A stretch of 64,000 bases of DNA from Parvimonas micra (GCF_037482165.1 NZ_CP148048.1:186001-250000); one strand, 5' to 3'. Positions 1 to 9,121 are shown, counted from the stretch's first letter. Numbers and translations are program-made. The notes: generated from the sequence alone by a model not told the origin.

Positions 1-295
1 CTCAGCTACGCTTCGCTTCGGACGAGATGACATATAAGGAGAAATCTTCATTTAATGGCAAGACGTCAAAAGTAAATAATCTTCAAAAATTCAAAAAGTA
101 TACTAAGTGTTTGAAAAAAATTTATAATTATTAAAAAAATTATATGAAACTAAATATTTCACGTCATAGCAACTTGTAAAGTAATGCCCCCAACATGTCA
201 TCTCGAGCGTAGTCGAGAGATCTCCTAAAGCTCCAATAAAGATTAATATACATTTTTGTATAAATTTTTCTAATTTGCAAGCAAAAAACTATTTG
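1..295. repeat. Non-coding stretch with REP-like inverted repeat
   Basis: No gene is visible here. CGAGATGACAT at 23-33 is the exact reverse complement of ATGTCATCTCG at 195-205, so the interval 23-205 is bounded by an 11-bp inverted repeat. The right arm runs into a hairpin with stem TCTCGA/TCGAGA (201-206 and 213-218) and loop GCGTAG. The left arm is preceded by a GC-rich run (CTACGCTTCGCTTCGG) unlike the surrounding AT-rich DNA. This looks like a REP or MITE-type intergenic repeat, possibly truncated by the window edge. No transposase is seen. Confidence 0.5.
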
Positions 296-320
296 AGAGA
301 GTGAGAAATCACTCTCTTTT
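296..320 (+). terminator. Rho-independent terminator
   Basis: A 9-bp perfect stem AGAGAGTGA/TCACTCTCT with a GAAA loop runs into TTTT. It would end transcription entering from before the window. Confidence 0.6.
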
Positions 321-351
321 AAATTTATATATAGAATAGAATTGTAACAAG

Positions 352-360
352 TGGTATAAT
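352..360 (+). promoter_or_regulatory. Extended -10 promoter for the hydrolase operon
   Basis: TGGTATAAT is a perfect extended -10 (TGN plus TATAAT at 355-360), about 50 bases before the first gene. The -35 region (around TAGAAT, 332-337) is weak, as extended -10 promoters allow. Confidence 0.55.
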
Positions 361-410
361 AGAATTAAATTAAAAAGATTATTGATAATACGGAAATTAA
401 GGAGCAAAAA

Positions 411-1151
411 ATGAATTTTGTTGATATTAATGAGGGTGGCGAAAAGGTAATATTACTTATTCATCCTATGTTATCTTCTGCTGAGGGAATGAAATTTTTA
501 ATTGCTGACAATATATTAGGGGATTATAGATATATAATTCCGGACTTATCAGCACATGGAAAGTCAAGAGAAGTATATAAGTCAGCGGAAATGGAAGCTA
601 ATAAAATAAAGAATTATTTAATTGAAAACGGAATAGATAAGATAAATTTAGCTTTTGGAGCCTCTTTAGGTGGAGTAGTATTGTTAAATTTATTAAATAG
701 CAAGGATATAATTGTAGATAAATGTGTTTTTGAAGGAGCTAGTTTGTGGCAAAAAGCCTATTTTTTAGATTTTCTTTTTAAGAAAATTTTTTTGAGAAAA
801 CATAAGAAAGCTCTTAAAGATAAGAATTTTGCTGTAAAAAAAATGACTACTCTATATGGAGCGGAATTTGGTAAAATAATGGCAGAGTCTTTTATAAGGA
901 TGGATGATGAAAGTATTGTGAATATAATTCACGACTGTTCTTTTGTAAAAATTCCAGATTTATCTAAGGATGAGCAAGAAAAGCTGATTTTTTGTTATGG
1001 TTCTAAAGAGTTTGATTATAAAGAAGCGAAGAAGGTGATACCCAAAAAACTACCTTATGTTAAATTAAAAGTATGGGAAGGTTATGGGCATTGTGATAAA
1101 ATTACAGAAGATAATTTAGAATATTGTAAATTTTTAGAAAGTCAAATATAA
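411..1151 (+). CDS. Alpha/beta hydrolase
   Basis: A 246-residue cytoplasmic protein with an alpha/beta hydrolase fold. The nucleophile elbow GASLGG places the catalytic Ser at residue 85. The early HPM loop (residues 18-20) fits the oxyanion hole, and GYGHCD gives the likely catalytic His227. The acid is probably Asp202 or Glu200. There is no signal peptide. The ATG follows GGAG at a good distance and an extended -10 promoter. It leads a small run of genes for unrelated-looking enzymes (DUF6176-like, methyltransferase, acetyltransferase). The substrate cannot be told from sequence. Confidence 0.8.
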   Translation: MNFVDINEGGEKVILLIHPMLSSAEGMKFLIADNILGDYRYIIPDLSAHGKSREVYKSAEMEANKIKNYLIENGIDKINLAFGASLGGVVLLNLLNSKDIIVDKCVFEGASLWQKAYFLDFLFKKIFLRKHKKALKDKNFAVKKMTTLYGAEFGKIMAESFIRMDDESIVNIIHDCSFVKIPDLSKDEQEKLIFCYGSKEFDYKEAKKVIPKKLPYVKLKVWEGYGHCDKITEDNLEYCKFLESQI

Positions 1152-1179
1152 AAAAAAGTACTATTTTTTGGGGGAAAGT

Positions 1180-1539
1180 ATGAATATAGAATTATCACGA
1201 TTTCGTGTCAGAAAAGGCAAGTCGGAAGTAGTAGATAAGTGGATGAATTTTTTAAATGAAAATATGGAGGAAGTATTACTTACTTTAGACGGAGAGAAAA
1301 TGTATGTCGAAACTATTTTTAGAGAAAAATGTGATGATGAAGAGTATCTTTATTGGTATTCAATTCAGGGAGAAAACGGAATAAGAGTGGAAGAGTCTGA
1401 TTCATGGATAGATAAAAAGCATCTTGAGTATTGGGATGAATGTATAGATAAAAATTACTATGTTGAAATGTCAATGCAAGTTTCTATGATTCCTCATCAT
1501 ATAGCTAATTTGATGATGGATAATTCAATTGTTAGATAA
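1180..1539 (+). CDS. DUF6176-like small protein
   Basis: A protein of 119 residues from the ATG at 1180, which follows a strong GGGGGAAAG ribosome site; the upstream TTG at 1168 lies before that site and is not preferred. The protein is acidic, soluble and rich in Trp and Tyr, with no signal or membrane segment. The opening (MNIELSRFRVRKGKS) and the later WIDKKHLEYWDECID segment resemble the DUF6176 family, small proteins with a predicted ferredoxin-like fold and no known function. It probably shares a transcript with the hydrolase 28 bases upstream. Family assignment is from memory of the pattern. Confidence 0.6.
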   Translation: MNIELSRFRVRKGKSEVVDKWMNFLNENMEEVLLTLDGEKMYVETIFREKCDDEEYLYWYSIQGENGIRVEESDSWIDKKHLEYWDECIDKNYYVEMSMQVSMIPHHIANLMMDNSIVR

Positions 1540-1566
1540 ATAATATAGGAGTTTAAGGAGAAAAAT

Positions 1567-2328
1567 ATGGATAAAAAGGCACTTTTAAATGAATGGTTAC
1601 ATGAGCAGGAAATTGCTCATATTAAGGGCTGGGATTTTTCTCACATTAGAGAAAGATATAGAGAAGAAGATGATCTTCCATGGGATTTTGAGAGTATTAT
1701 AAAGTCTTATTTAAGAGAAAATGATTATTTGTTGGATATGGAAACTGGCGGTGGAGAATTTCTTTTATCTTTTATGATAAATCCCAAACATACCGCAGCA
1801 ATTGAAGGCTATAAGCCAAATATTAAGATATGTGAGGAAAGACTTATTCCTTTGGGAATAGATTTTAAACCAGCCGATGGTGGGGATGAACTTCCTTTTA
1901 AGGATAATTATTTTGATATTATTACCAATAGACATGGTAAATATAATATAGATGAGCTTAAAAGAGTTCTTAAAAGTGGAGGGTTATTTCTTACACAACA
2001 GGTTGGTGCTGAAAATGACAGAGAATTGGTAGAACTTTTAATTGGTAATGTTGATATTCCATTTCCTAAAGCTTATCTGAATATTTCAAAACAAGAATTT
2101 ATAGAAAATGGTTTTGAGATTATTGAAGAAGCAGAAGCTTATAGACCGATAGAGTTTTATGATGTTGGTGCTCTAGTTTGGTTTGCAAGGATTATAGATT
2201 GGGAATTTCCTTATTTTGAAGTCGAGAAGTATAAAGAAAATCTCTTTAAAGCACAGGAAATTCTTGAAAAAGAAGGAGTAATTAGAGGTAGAATTCACAG
2301 ATATTATTTTGTTGCAAGAAAGAAATAG
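1567..2328 (+). CDS. Class I SAM-dependent methyltransferase
   Basis: A 253-residue protein with a Rossmann-type methyltransferase core. Motif I appears as LDMETGGGEFLL (about residues 56-67), followed by a post-I acidic strand around AIEGYKPN. The segment LPFKDNYFDIITNRHG matches the motif typical of the Methyltransf_11 family, and LKRVLKSGGLFLTQQVG matches the region after motif III. The N-terminal 50 residues are a helical cap. The ATG follows AAGGAG. The acceptor substrate is unknown; the co-transcribed neighbours do not identify it. Confidence 0.8.
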   Translation: MDKKALLNEWLHEQEIAHIKGWDFSHIRERYREEDDLPWDFESIIKSYLRENDYLLDMETGGGEFLLSFMINPKHTAAIEGYKPNIKICEERLIPLGIDFKPADGGDELPFKDNYFDIITNRHGKYNIDELKRVLKSGGLFLTQQVGAENDRELVELLIGNVDIPFPKAYLNISKQEFIENGFEIIEEAEAYRPIEFYDVGALVWFARIIDWEFPYFEVEKYKENLFKAQEILEKEGVIRGRIHRYYFVARKK

Positions 2329-2358
2329 TTAAATTACAAGTTTAGGAGGAATAAAAGT

Positions 2359-2796
2359 ATGTTAATTAGACCGATGACTATAGATGATTATGAGGAAGTG
2401 TATTCTCTTTGGATGTCCTGTAAGGGAATGGGATTAAATAATCTTGATGATTCAAAAGAAGGAATAGAAAAGTTTTTGATTCACAATCCTAATACATGTT
2501 TTGTCGCGGAGGAAAATTGTATTGTAGGTGCTATTATGGTTGGAAATGACGGAAGAAGAGGTTATATTTATCATACAGCTGTTAATCCTAAATATCAAAA
2601 TCAAAAAATTGGAACTAAATTATTGAATACAGCTATAAATGAACTTATTAAATTGGGAATTAATAAAGTTGCTCTTGTAGTTTTTGATAAAAATGAAAAG
2701 GGAAATATTTTTTGGGAAAAACAAGGTTTTACTATTAGAGATGATTTAATTTATCGTAATAAATCACTTAAAGATATAACAAGGATTGACACTTAA
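2359..2796 (+). CDS. GNAT family N-acetyltransferase
   Basis: A 145-residue single-domain GNAT acetyltransferase, normal length for the fold. It opens with the typical LIRPMTIDDYEEVYSLW strand-helix, and motif A reads AVNPKYQNQKIGTKLL, whose QKIGTKL loop binds the acetyl-CoA pyrophosphate. Motif B (VALVVFDKNEKGNIFWEKQGF) ends in the common FWEKQGF signature. The start follows AGGAGG. It is the last gene of the first operon; a hairpin follows at 2841. Acceptor unknown; the family includes both small-molecule and protein-N-terminus acetylators. Confidence 0.85.
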   Translation: MLIRPMTIDDYEEVYSLWMSCKGMGLNNLDDSKEGIEKFLIHNPNTCFVAEENCIVGAIMVGNDGRRGYIYHTAVNPKYQNQKIGTKLLNTAINELIKLGINKVALVVFDKNEKGNIFWEKQGFTIRDDLIYRNKSLKDITRIDT

Positions 2797-2840
2797 AATT
2801 ATTATAAAAAATGTGCTTTTAATATTTTGATAATATAATT

Positions 2841-2872
2841 AACTGCAAGTACTTTATAAACTCGCAGTTTTT
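2841..2872 (+). terminator. Probable terminator after the acetyltransferase gene
   Basis: AACTGC (2841-2846) pairs with GCAGTT (2864-2869) and is followed by a short T run. The stem is short, so strength is uncertain. Confidence 0.5.
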
Positions 2873-2908
2873 ATGTGTGAATTTAAGGTTAGTTTTTTGT
2901 TAGAAACC

Positions 2909-2937
2909 TTTACAAAATAGTGCAATTAAGATATAAT
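2909..2937 (+). promoter_or_regulatory. Promoter of gltX
   Basis: TTTACA (2909-2914), 17-base spacer, TATAAT (2932-2937), about 40 bases before the gltX start. Confidence 0.7.
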
Positions 2938-2977
2938 TATTGTAAGTTTATGTTTATTTTTTAGGAGGGAAAAAGGA

Positions 2978-4426
2978 ATGGTTAGATTACGTTTTGCACC
3001 AAGTCCAACAGGATATTTACATATAGGAGGACTTAGGACTGCTTTATATAATTATTTATATGCTAAGCAAAATGGAGGAAAGTTTTTGCTTAGAATTGAA
3101 GATACTGATAGAACTAGATATGTTGAAGGAGCTATCGAAAATTTGATTCATGAACTTAAGTGGGCGGGAGTTGAGGCAGATGAAGGTGTTTGTCTTGATG
3201 AAAATGATAAGATCACAGAAGTTGGTGAATGTGGTCCATATATTCAATCTGAAAGAGTTGAAAAGGGAATTTACAATAAATATGCAGAGGAACTTATTGA
3301 AAAGGGATATGCTTATTATTGTTTCTGTAGTAAGGAAAGACTTGACGATATAAAAAATCAACAAAAGGCTGACGGAAAAATTCCAAGATATGACGGACTT
3401 TGTAGAGGCGTTAGTATCGAAGATGCTAAAAAGAGAATTGCAAATGGCGAAAGTTATGTTATCAGATTAAAATTACCTGAAAATAGAGATATTGTTTTTG
3501 AAGATGTTATTAAAGGCAAAATTACAATAAATACAAATGATATGGACGACCAAGTTTTGATTAAGGCTGACGGTTTTCCAACTTATCATTTTGCAGTAGT
3601 TGTTGATGACCATTTAATGGGAATTACTCATATAGTAAGAGGAGATGAATGGATTTCATCAACTCCTAAACATATTTATCTTTATGAAGCTCTTGGCTTT
3701 GAAAAGCCTACTTTTGTTCATTTACCAACAGTTTTGAATAAGAGCGGAAAGAAATTATCCAAGAGAAATGATGATGCGTCTGTTGAAGATTTTAGATTAA
3801 AAGGATATTTACCAGAAGCACTTATAAATTATCTTGCTCTTGTAGGTTGGAGTCCTGAAAGCAATGAAGAAATTTTATCTTTAGATGAAATGGTTAAACA
3901 ATTCTCTTTCGATAGAGTTTCAAAATCCGGCGGAGTTTTTGATGTAGATAAATTAGATTGGGTTAATGCTCAATACATTAGAAAGATGGAAGTTTCAGAA
4001 CTTGCAAAACTTGTTAAACCTTATTTGGTTGAAGCTGGTTTTATAAAAGAAGATATTTGTGAAAAGAGACTTGAGCTTATCACAAAGACTTTCCAAGAGT
4101 CTATTTCAAGACTTCCTGAAATTGTAGATCAATCAAGATTCTTATTTGAAGAAGTTGAAGTTGAGGCTGATGCTTTAGAAATGAGAAATGTAGAACATAT
4201 AGGAATTTTAAAGGAAAAAATAAAAGAAGAATTATCTCAAATTGACGAAATTGATGAAGAGATTGCTAAGGGCTTTATGAAAAAAGTTCAAAAGGCATCA
4301 GGTTTTAAGGGCAAAGACTTGTATATGCCTGTTAGAGCATTACTTACAGGTCAAGTTCACGGACCTGAACTTTCAAATATTTTAGAAATTTTAGGTAAGG
4401 GAGAAATTTTGAGAAGATTGAAATAG
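2978..4426 (+). CDS. gltX: Glutamate--tRNA ligase
   Basis: A class I aminoacyl-tRNA synthetase of 482 residues, full length for bacterial GluRS. The HIGH motif is in SPTGYLHIGG (HIGG at 15-18), and the KMSKS loop reads KLSKRND near residue 260. A C-x-C pair (Cys115, Cys117) followed by YDGLC resembles the zinc-binding module found in some GluRS enzymes. The C-terminal third is the helical anticodon-binding region. The ATG follows AGGAGG. With gatCAB in the same window, a non-discriminating GluRS that also charges tRNA-Gln is plausible, but sequence reading cannot settle this. The DUF2207 genes follow closely, probably on the same transcript. Confidence 0.97.
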   Translation: MVRLRFAPSPTGYLHIGGLRTALYNYLYAKQNGGKFLLRIEDTDRTRYVEGAIENLIHELKWAGVEADEGVCLDENDKITEVGECGPYIQSERVEKGIYNKYAEELIEKGYAYYCFCSKERLDDIKNQQKADGKIPRYDGLCRGVSIEDAKKRIANGESYVIRLKLPENRDIVFEDVIKGKITINTNDMDDQVLIKADGFPTYHFAVVVDDHLMGITHIVRGDEWISSTPKHIYLYEALGFEKPTFVHLPTVLNKSGKKLSKRNDDASVEDFRLKGYLPEALINYLALVGWSPESNEEILSLDEMVKQFSFDRVSKSGGVFDVDKLDWVNAQYIRKMEVSELAKLVKPYLVEAGFIKEDICEKRLELITKTFQESISRLPEIVDQSRFLFEEVEVEADALEMRNVEHIGILKEKIKEELSQIDEIDEEIAKGFMKKVQKASGFKGKDLYMPVRALLTGQVHGPELSNILEILGKGEILRRLK

Positions 4427-4439
4427 GAGGTTAAGTCTT

Positions 4440-6137
4440 ATGAAAAATCTTAAAAATTTAGTAAAAAAAGTTTTTACATTTTCCATTGTTTTATTAACTT
4501 TGTTTGTAATACCTTTCAATAATTCTTTTGCAGACACTTTTTATAAAAATGAAATTAATGTTAAGATTAATAAAGACGGAAGTGCCGATGTTGAAAGTAT
4601 TATGGATTTTGAACCATCTAAAGGAACTGAATACTATATTCCTATAGAAAATTTAGGAAAAAGTGAAATTTTAAACTATGATGTTTCTGAAATTATAGAA
4701 GGAAAAGAAGTTCCTTATGAAACTTTAAATACTTGGAATGTAAAACAAACTAGAGAACAAAAAGCAAAGAAAGCTGGAGTTGTAAAGACTAAAAATGGCT
4801 ATGAACTCTGCTTTGGATTTGGTGAGTATCAGAGAAAAACTTTTGTTTTAAGATATAGGGTTACAAATTTTGTAAAACTTTTAAAAGACTCTGATATGGT
4901 TTATTGGCAATTTGTCAATAAGGGATTGAGTTCTGCCCCACAAGAAGTGAAAATTACTATTTCTAAAGCTGAAGGTAAATTCGATAATTCAAATTCAAAG
5001 ATTTGGGCTTTTGGAAATAAGGGAAAGATTGAATTTTTAGATGGAAAAATAGTTTTTAATAGTTTAACAGGTCTTTCTAGTTCTAATTATGTAACTATTT
5101 TAACTCAGATTAATAAAGGAGAGTTTACCTCTGGTGAAACTATAAATAAAGATTTTTCATATTATAAAGATTTAGCATTTAAAGGCTCTGATTATACTAA
5201 AAAAGCCGATAAAAAAAGTAGTAATAAGATTTTTTATGTTGCAGGAGGTATAATTGTTGCCATTGTTGTTCTTGTTAAAATATTTGGCAAGAAAAAGAGC
5301 AATGGATATCAAAAAGGAGACTTTAAAGGAGAATATTACAGAGATATTCCTGAAAAAGAATGGTGGAAATTGTCCGATATTTTAGAAGATATAGGTTTCG
5401 ATGGTCAAGAATCGATAATTAGAGCATATTTTCTAAAATGGATACAAGAAAAAATATTAATACCTGTAACTGAAGAAAAGGGACTTATTTTTAAAAAAGA
5501 CACATTGGCTTTGAAAATAAAGAGCGGTTTTAACAATGATTTCGAAGAAAAAGTAGAGAGAAAACTATTTGCTATGTTTGCAGGTGCTGCCGGAGCTGAT
5601 GGAATCTTACAAGAAAATGAGTTTTCTGATTATTTGGAAGATACGGATAATCAAGAAGAATTTGAATCAATAGAAGAAGATTTAGAAGAACTATCCAATG
5701 AATATGCAAGTAAAAATGATCTTTTTGAAAAAAGTAGTAAAGGCAAATATTCTCATACTTATAGTGAAAAAGGTAAAGAATTTACCGCAAAATTAGTAAA
5801 AAATTATAATTATTTGAAAGACTTTTCATTATTGAGTGAGAGAGAAATTTCAGAGATAAAAGTTTGGAAAAACTTGTTAATTTATGCAACGCTTTATGAT
5901 GTTGCAGATGAAGTTGAAAAACAATTAAAGAAATTATCTCCGGAATTTTTGAGAAATATAGATATGGATGTAGAATCATTGCATACGGCAGTTATTTATT
6001 CTAATGCATTCTCTAATGATTTCGTGGATGCTTATTCAAGAAGTGTTGAAGAGGCTTCTGATGGAGGTGGAGGCTTTACAAGCATCGGCGGTGGAGATGA
6101 TTCCTTCGGTGGCGGAGATGGTGGAGGAACTCGTTAA
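4440..6137 (+). CDS. DUF2207 membrane protein, copy 1
   Basis: A 565-residue membrane protein. It has a signal peptide (1-31, ending NSFA), then an extracellular beta-rich DUF2207 domain (about 33-250) with conserved stretches such as GTEYYIPIENLGKSEI, one membrane segment (about 263-284), a cytoplasmic C-terminal domain (about 295-535), and a Gly/Ser-rich tail (GGGGFTSIGGGDD). The tail is typical of DUF2207 proteins. The gene starts 14 bases after gltX behind AGGAGG. It is followed by a close paralogue and lemA; DUF2207 and LemA genes are common neighbours in other genomes. Function is unknown. Confidence 0.88.
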   Translation: MKNLKNLVKKVFTFSIVLLTLFVIPFNNSFADTFYKNEINVKINKDGSADVESIMDFEPSKGTEYYIPIENLGKSEILNYDVSEIIEGKEVPYETLNTWNVKQTREQKAKKAGVVKTKNGYELCFGFGEYQRKTFVLRYRVTNFVKLLKDSDMVYWQFVNKGLSSAPQEVKITISKAEGKFDNSNSKIWAFGNKGKIEFLDGKIVFNSLTGLSSSNYVTILTQINKGEFTSGETINKDFSYYKDLAFKGSDYTKKADKKSSNKIFYVAGGIIVAIVVLVKIFGKKKSNGYQKGDFKGEYYRDIPEKEWWKLSDILEDIGFDGQESIIRAYFLKWIQEKILIPVTEEKGLIFKKDTLALKIKSGFNNDFEEKVERKLFAMFAGAAGADGILQENEFSDYLEDTDNQEEFESIEEDLEELSNEYASKNDLFEKSSKGKYSHTYSEKGKEFTAKLVKNYNYLKDFSLLSEREISEIKVWKNLLIYATLYDVADEVEKQLKKLSPEFLRNIDMDVESLHTAVIYSNAFSNDFVDAYSRSVEEASDGGGGFTSIGGGDDSFGGGDGGGTR

Positions 6138-6187
6138 TAGTATTTAAGACAAAATAGATAATGATTTTAAGGAAATATAGGAGGCTT

Positions 6188-7909
6188 ATGAAAAATTTTA
6201 GAAGTATTATCAGGAGACTTTTTATATTCTCATTTATAATAGTTGGCTTTTTTATAATTTCTTCCAATAATTCTTTCGCAGACACTTTTTATAAGAATGA
6301 AATTAAAGTTAAAATTAATAAAGACGGAAGTGCTGATATTGAAAGTATTATGGATTTTATGCCAACTAAAGGAACGGAATACTATATTCCTATAGAAAAT
6401 TTAGGAAAAAGTGAAATATTAAATTTTACAGTTTCTGAAATTCAAGAAGGAAAAGAAGTTTCTTATGAGAGTTTACAGACTTGGAATGTAAAACAAACAA
6501 GAGAACAAAAGGCAAAAAAGTCTGGAGTTGTAAAAACGACAAAAGGGTATGAGCTTTGTTTTGGTTTTGGAGAATATAAGAGAAAGACTTTTGTATTAAG
6601 ATATAGGGTTACGAATTTTGTAAAACTTTTAACTGACTCGGATATGGTTTTTTGGAAGTTTGTAAATGACGGATTAAGTGCATCACCAAAAGAAGTAAAA
6701 GTTACTATTTCAAAGGCAGAAGGAAAATTTGACAATACTAATGCTAAGATTTGGGCATTTGGTAATAAAGGAAAAATAGAATTTTTAGATGGAAATATAG
6801 TTTTTACTAGTTTATCAGCACTTTCTGGCTCTAATTATGTAACTGTTTTAACACAGTTGAATAAGGGAGAATTTACTTCTGGAGAAGTTATAGATAAAGA
6901 CTTTTCATATTATAAGGATATGGCATTTAAAGGTTCAAGTTATAAGAAAAATACAACTAAAACTACTAAATCATCAAGACTACCTTATAGAGCAATTATT
7001 AGAGGTATAATATTCTCACTTGTAGCTATTTTTGGAGCTACTGCTGCAGCTACATCAAATAAGAAGTTTAAAGGTGGTCATAAAAAGGGAGAATTCAAAG
7101 GAGAATATTACAGAGATATTCCTGAAAAAGAATGGTGGAAATTATCCCATATTTTGAAATGTGCGGGTTTTGATGGTCCAGAGTCAATAATTAGGGCTTA
7201 TTTTCTAAAGTGGATTCAAACTAAACTTTTAACACCTATGACTGAAGAAAAAGGATTTATCTTTAAAAGAGAAATTTTATCTTTGAAAATAAATTCTGAA
7301 TCAAATTACGAATTTGAGACTTCTACAGAGAGAAAATTATTTGATATGGTTAAGGCAGCTGCTAGAGATGATGAAATACTACAGGAAAATGAATTTACTG
7401 CATATTTAAGAAAGACAAAAAATCAAAATGCGTTTAAAGCTATACAAGAAAGTCTGAAACAAGAATCTGTTACTTATGCAACACAAAATGACTTGCTTGT
7501 TAAAAATAGCAGAAATAAATATGTATATACTTATAGTGACAAAGGTAAAGATTTTACTGCTCGTCTAATTAAGTATTATAATTATTTAAAAGATTTCTCA
7601 TTATTAAGTGAAAGAGAAGTTTCTGAAATAAAAGTTTGGAAAGATTTATTGATTTATGCAACTCTTTTTGATGTTGCAGAAGAAGTTGAAAAGCAATTAA
7701 AGAAATTATCTCCAGAATTTTTGGAAAGTTACGATGTTGATGTTTATTCGTTGCATACTGCTATGATTTATTCTCATGTATTTTCTAGTAACTTTTTAGA
7801 CGCTTACTCAAAAAGTGTTCAAAGTTCCTCTGGCGGAGGCGGAGGCTTTTCAAGTATCGGAGGCGGCGGAGGCTCCTTCGGTGGTGGTTCCGGTGGTGGA
7901 ACTAGATAG
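6188..7909 (+). CDS. DUF2207 membrane protein, copy 2
   Basis: A 573-residue paralogue of the preceding gene with the same order: signal peptide ending NSFA, DUF2207 domain, one membrane segment (PYRAIIRGIIFSLVAIFG), cytoplasmic domain and Gly-rich tail. The ATG at 6188 is preferred over 6161 because it follows AGGAGG directly (short 3-base spacing) and aligns with the N terminus of copy 1 (MKNF versus MKNL). The extracellular half is much better conserved between the copies than the region just after the membrane segment. A tandem duplication is the simplest explanation; the two may form a heteromer. Confidence 0.87.
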   Translation: MKNFRSIIRRLFIFSFIIVGFFIISSNNSFADTFYKNEIKVKINKDGSADIESIMDFMPTKGTEYYIPIENLGKSEILNFTVSEIQEGKEVSYESLQTWNVKQTREQKAKKSGVVKTTKGYELCFGFGEYKRKTFVLRYRVTNFVKLLTDSDMVFWKFVNDGLSASPKEVKVTISKAEGKFDNTNAKIWAFGNKGKIEFLDGNIVFTSLSALSGSNYVTVLTQLNKGEFTSGEVIDKDFSYYKDMAFKGSSYKKNTTKTTKSSRLPYRAIIRGIIFSLVAIFGATAAATSNKKFKGGHKKGEFKGEYYRDIPEKEWWKLSHILKCAGFDGPESIIRAYFLKWIQTKLLTPMTEEKGFIFKREILSLKINSESNYEFETSTERKLFDMVKAAARDDEILQENEFTAYLRKTKNQNAFKAIQESLKQESVTYATQNDLLVKNSRNKYVYTYSDKGKDFTARLIKYYNYLKDFSLLSEREVSEIKVWKDLLIYATLFDVAEEVEKQLKKLSPEFLESYDVDVYSLHTAMIYSHVFSSNFLDAYSKSVQSSSGGGGGFSSIGGGGGSFGGGSGGGTR

Positions 7910-7956
7910 TTGGGTATATATTCAATGAAATATATAAATTTAGAAAGGAGAAAAAT

Positions 7957-8505
7957 ATGACTGTTTTATATGTAGTACTTGCAGTAGTAGTCCTACTTGT
8001 ATTGTGGATTATCTCAAGTTATAACAGATTAATAAGACTTAGAGAAATGGTAAAAAATGCTATGGGGCAAATAGCTGCAAATCTTGAATCAAGATGGGAT
8101 GCTTTAAAATCTTTGATTGATGCAACTAAAAAATATTCACAACATGAAGCTGAAACATTGGAAAAAGTTGTTCAAGCAAGAGGAGGATTAAATAGTAACA
8201 GTTCTGTAAAAGATATTGAAGCTGATGATAATATGTTTACTCAAGCTCTATCAAGACTTGCTGTTGTAGTTGAATCATATCCTGAATTAAAAGCTAATAC
8301 AGTGTATTTAAATACTATGGATAAAATTGACTCTTATGAACAAGATGTAAAGAACTCCAGAATGATTTACAATGACACTGTTACTAGATTTAACAGATCA
8401 ATGTTAACTTTCCCAATAGTTTTAGTTTCAAGAATGTTAGGATTCCATGAATATCAATATTTCCAAAATACGGAATCAAAAGCAAACCCACCAAGTTGGG
8501 ATTAG
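7957..8505 (+). CDS. lemA: LemA family protein
   Basis: A 182-residue LemA protein: one N-terminal membrane helix (about 3-20) with almost no outside residues, then a long helical cytoplasmic domain. Family hallmarks are SYNRLIRLREMVKNAMGQI just after the membrane and the alanine-rich helices around LSRLAVVVESYPELKAN. Its C terminus ends in FQNTESKANPPSW, close to the usual LemA ending. The start follows AGGAG. It closes the gltX-DUF2207 operon and is followed by a strong terminator. The role is unknown in bacteria; adjacency suggests it works with the DUF2207 proteins at the membrane. Confidence 0.92.
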   Translation: MTVLYVVLAVVVLLVLWIISSYNRLIRLREMVKNAMGQIAANLESRWDALKSLIDATKKYSQHEAETLEKVVQARGGLNSNSSVKDIEADDNMFTQALSRLAVVVESYPELKANTVYLNTMDKIDSYEQDVKNSRMIYNDTVTRFNRSMLTFPIVLVSRMLGFHEYQYFQNTESKANPPSWD

Positions 8506-8527
8506 TAGGAAAATATTATTATAGTTT

Positions 8528-8553
8528 AAAAAGCACTTGTAAGAGTGCTTTTT
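8528..8553 (+). terminator. Terminator after lemA
   Basis: AAAAGCACT (8529-8537) pairs with AGTGCTTTT (8544-8552); T-rich tail. Confidence 0.85.
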
Positions 8554-8589
8554 AGTTGAGTTTTTATAAAATTTTTTTACAATAAGTAA

Positions 8590-8618
8590 TTGAAAAATTG
8601 ATTATTATGTGATAAAAT
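8590..8618 (+). promoter_or_regulatory. Promoter of DUF1307 lipoprotein 1
   Basis: TTGAAA (8590-8595), 17 bases, TAAAAT (8613-8618) with an upstream TGA (extended -10). The same arrangement precedes the other two paralogues. It overlaps the alternative upstream start at 8609, which rules that start out. Confidence 0.75.
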
Positions 8619-8647
8619 TACTTATATATTTTTTATGGAGGAATATT

Positions 8648-9121
8648 ATGAAAAGATTAAGAAATGTTATGTTATCTTTAGCAATGCTTTTTGTTATAGT
8701 ATTATCAACTGCTTGCTCAAGTAAAGAAACTACTGCTACAAAAACTTTTGTAAAGGAACAAAATGGTGTTAAGGTAACTCTTGTCTATACTTATATTGAA
8801 AAGGACGACAAAGTTGTTAAACAAACAAGTAAAACTGAGGCTCTATTCTCAGCATTTCAAGGCAGAGACATAGAACAATTAAAGAAACAAATACAAGATG
8901 TTTCTGCTAAATATCAAGGGATTAAAGGTTTAAAAGAAACTTTAGATATTCAAGAAGATAAATTTGTTGAAGAAGTTGAAGTAGATTATACAGACTTTGA
9001 TTATGAAAAGGCAAAAGGCCTTCCAGGAATGGTGTTCACTGGAAATCCTAGCACGAATAAAGTTAGCATGGAAAAAAGTGCAGAAATGTTAAAATCACAA
9101 GGATTTGAAGAACAAAAATAA
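8648..9121 (+). CDS. DUF1307 (YehR-like) lipoprotein 1
   Basis: A 157-residue lipoprotein. The ATG at 8648 follows GGAGG and opens a lipoprotein signal with lipobox LSTAC (Cys23). The mature part has a VTLVYTYIEKDDKVVKQT strand pair and an AKYQGIKGLKETLDIQ segment, matching the YehR/DUF1307 family of small surface lipoproteins of unknown function. It is the most divergent of three tandem copies (for example ETTATKTF and a different central helix). It has its own promoter and terminator, so it is expressed alone. Confidence 0.82.
   Translation: MKRLRNVMLSLAMLFVIVLSTACSSKETTATKTFVKEQNGVKVTLVYTYIEKDDKVVKQTSKTEALFSAFQGRDIEQLKKQIQDVSAKYQGIKGLKETLDIQEDKFVEEVEVDYTDFDYEKAKGLPGMVFTGNPSTNKVSMEKSAEMLKSQGFEEQK

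Noticed and set aside
3056-3364. Antisense ORF in gltX
   Set aside because: It lies wholly inside a highly conserved gene, and its composition is that of a shadow frame.
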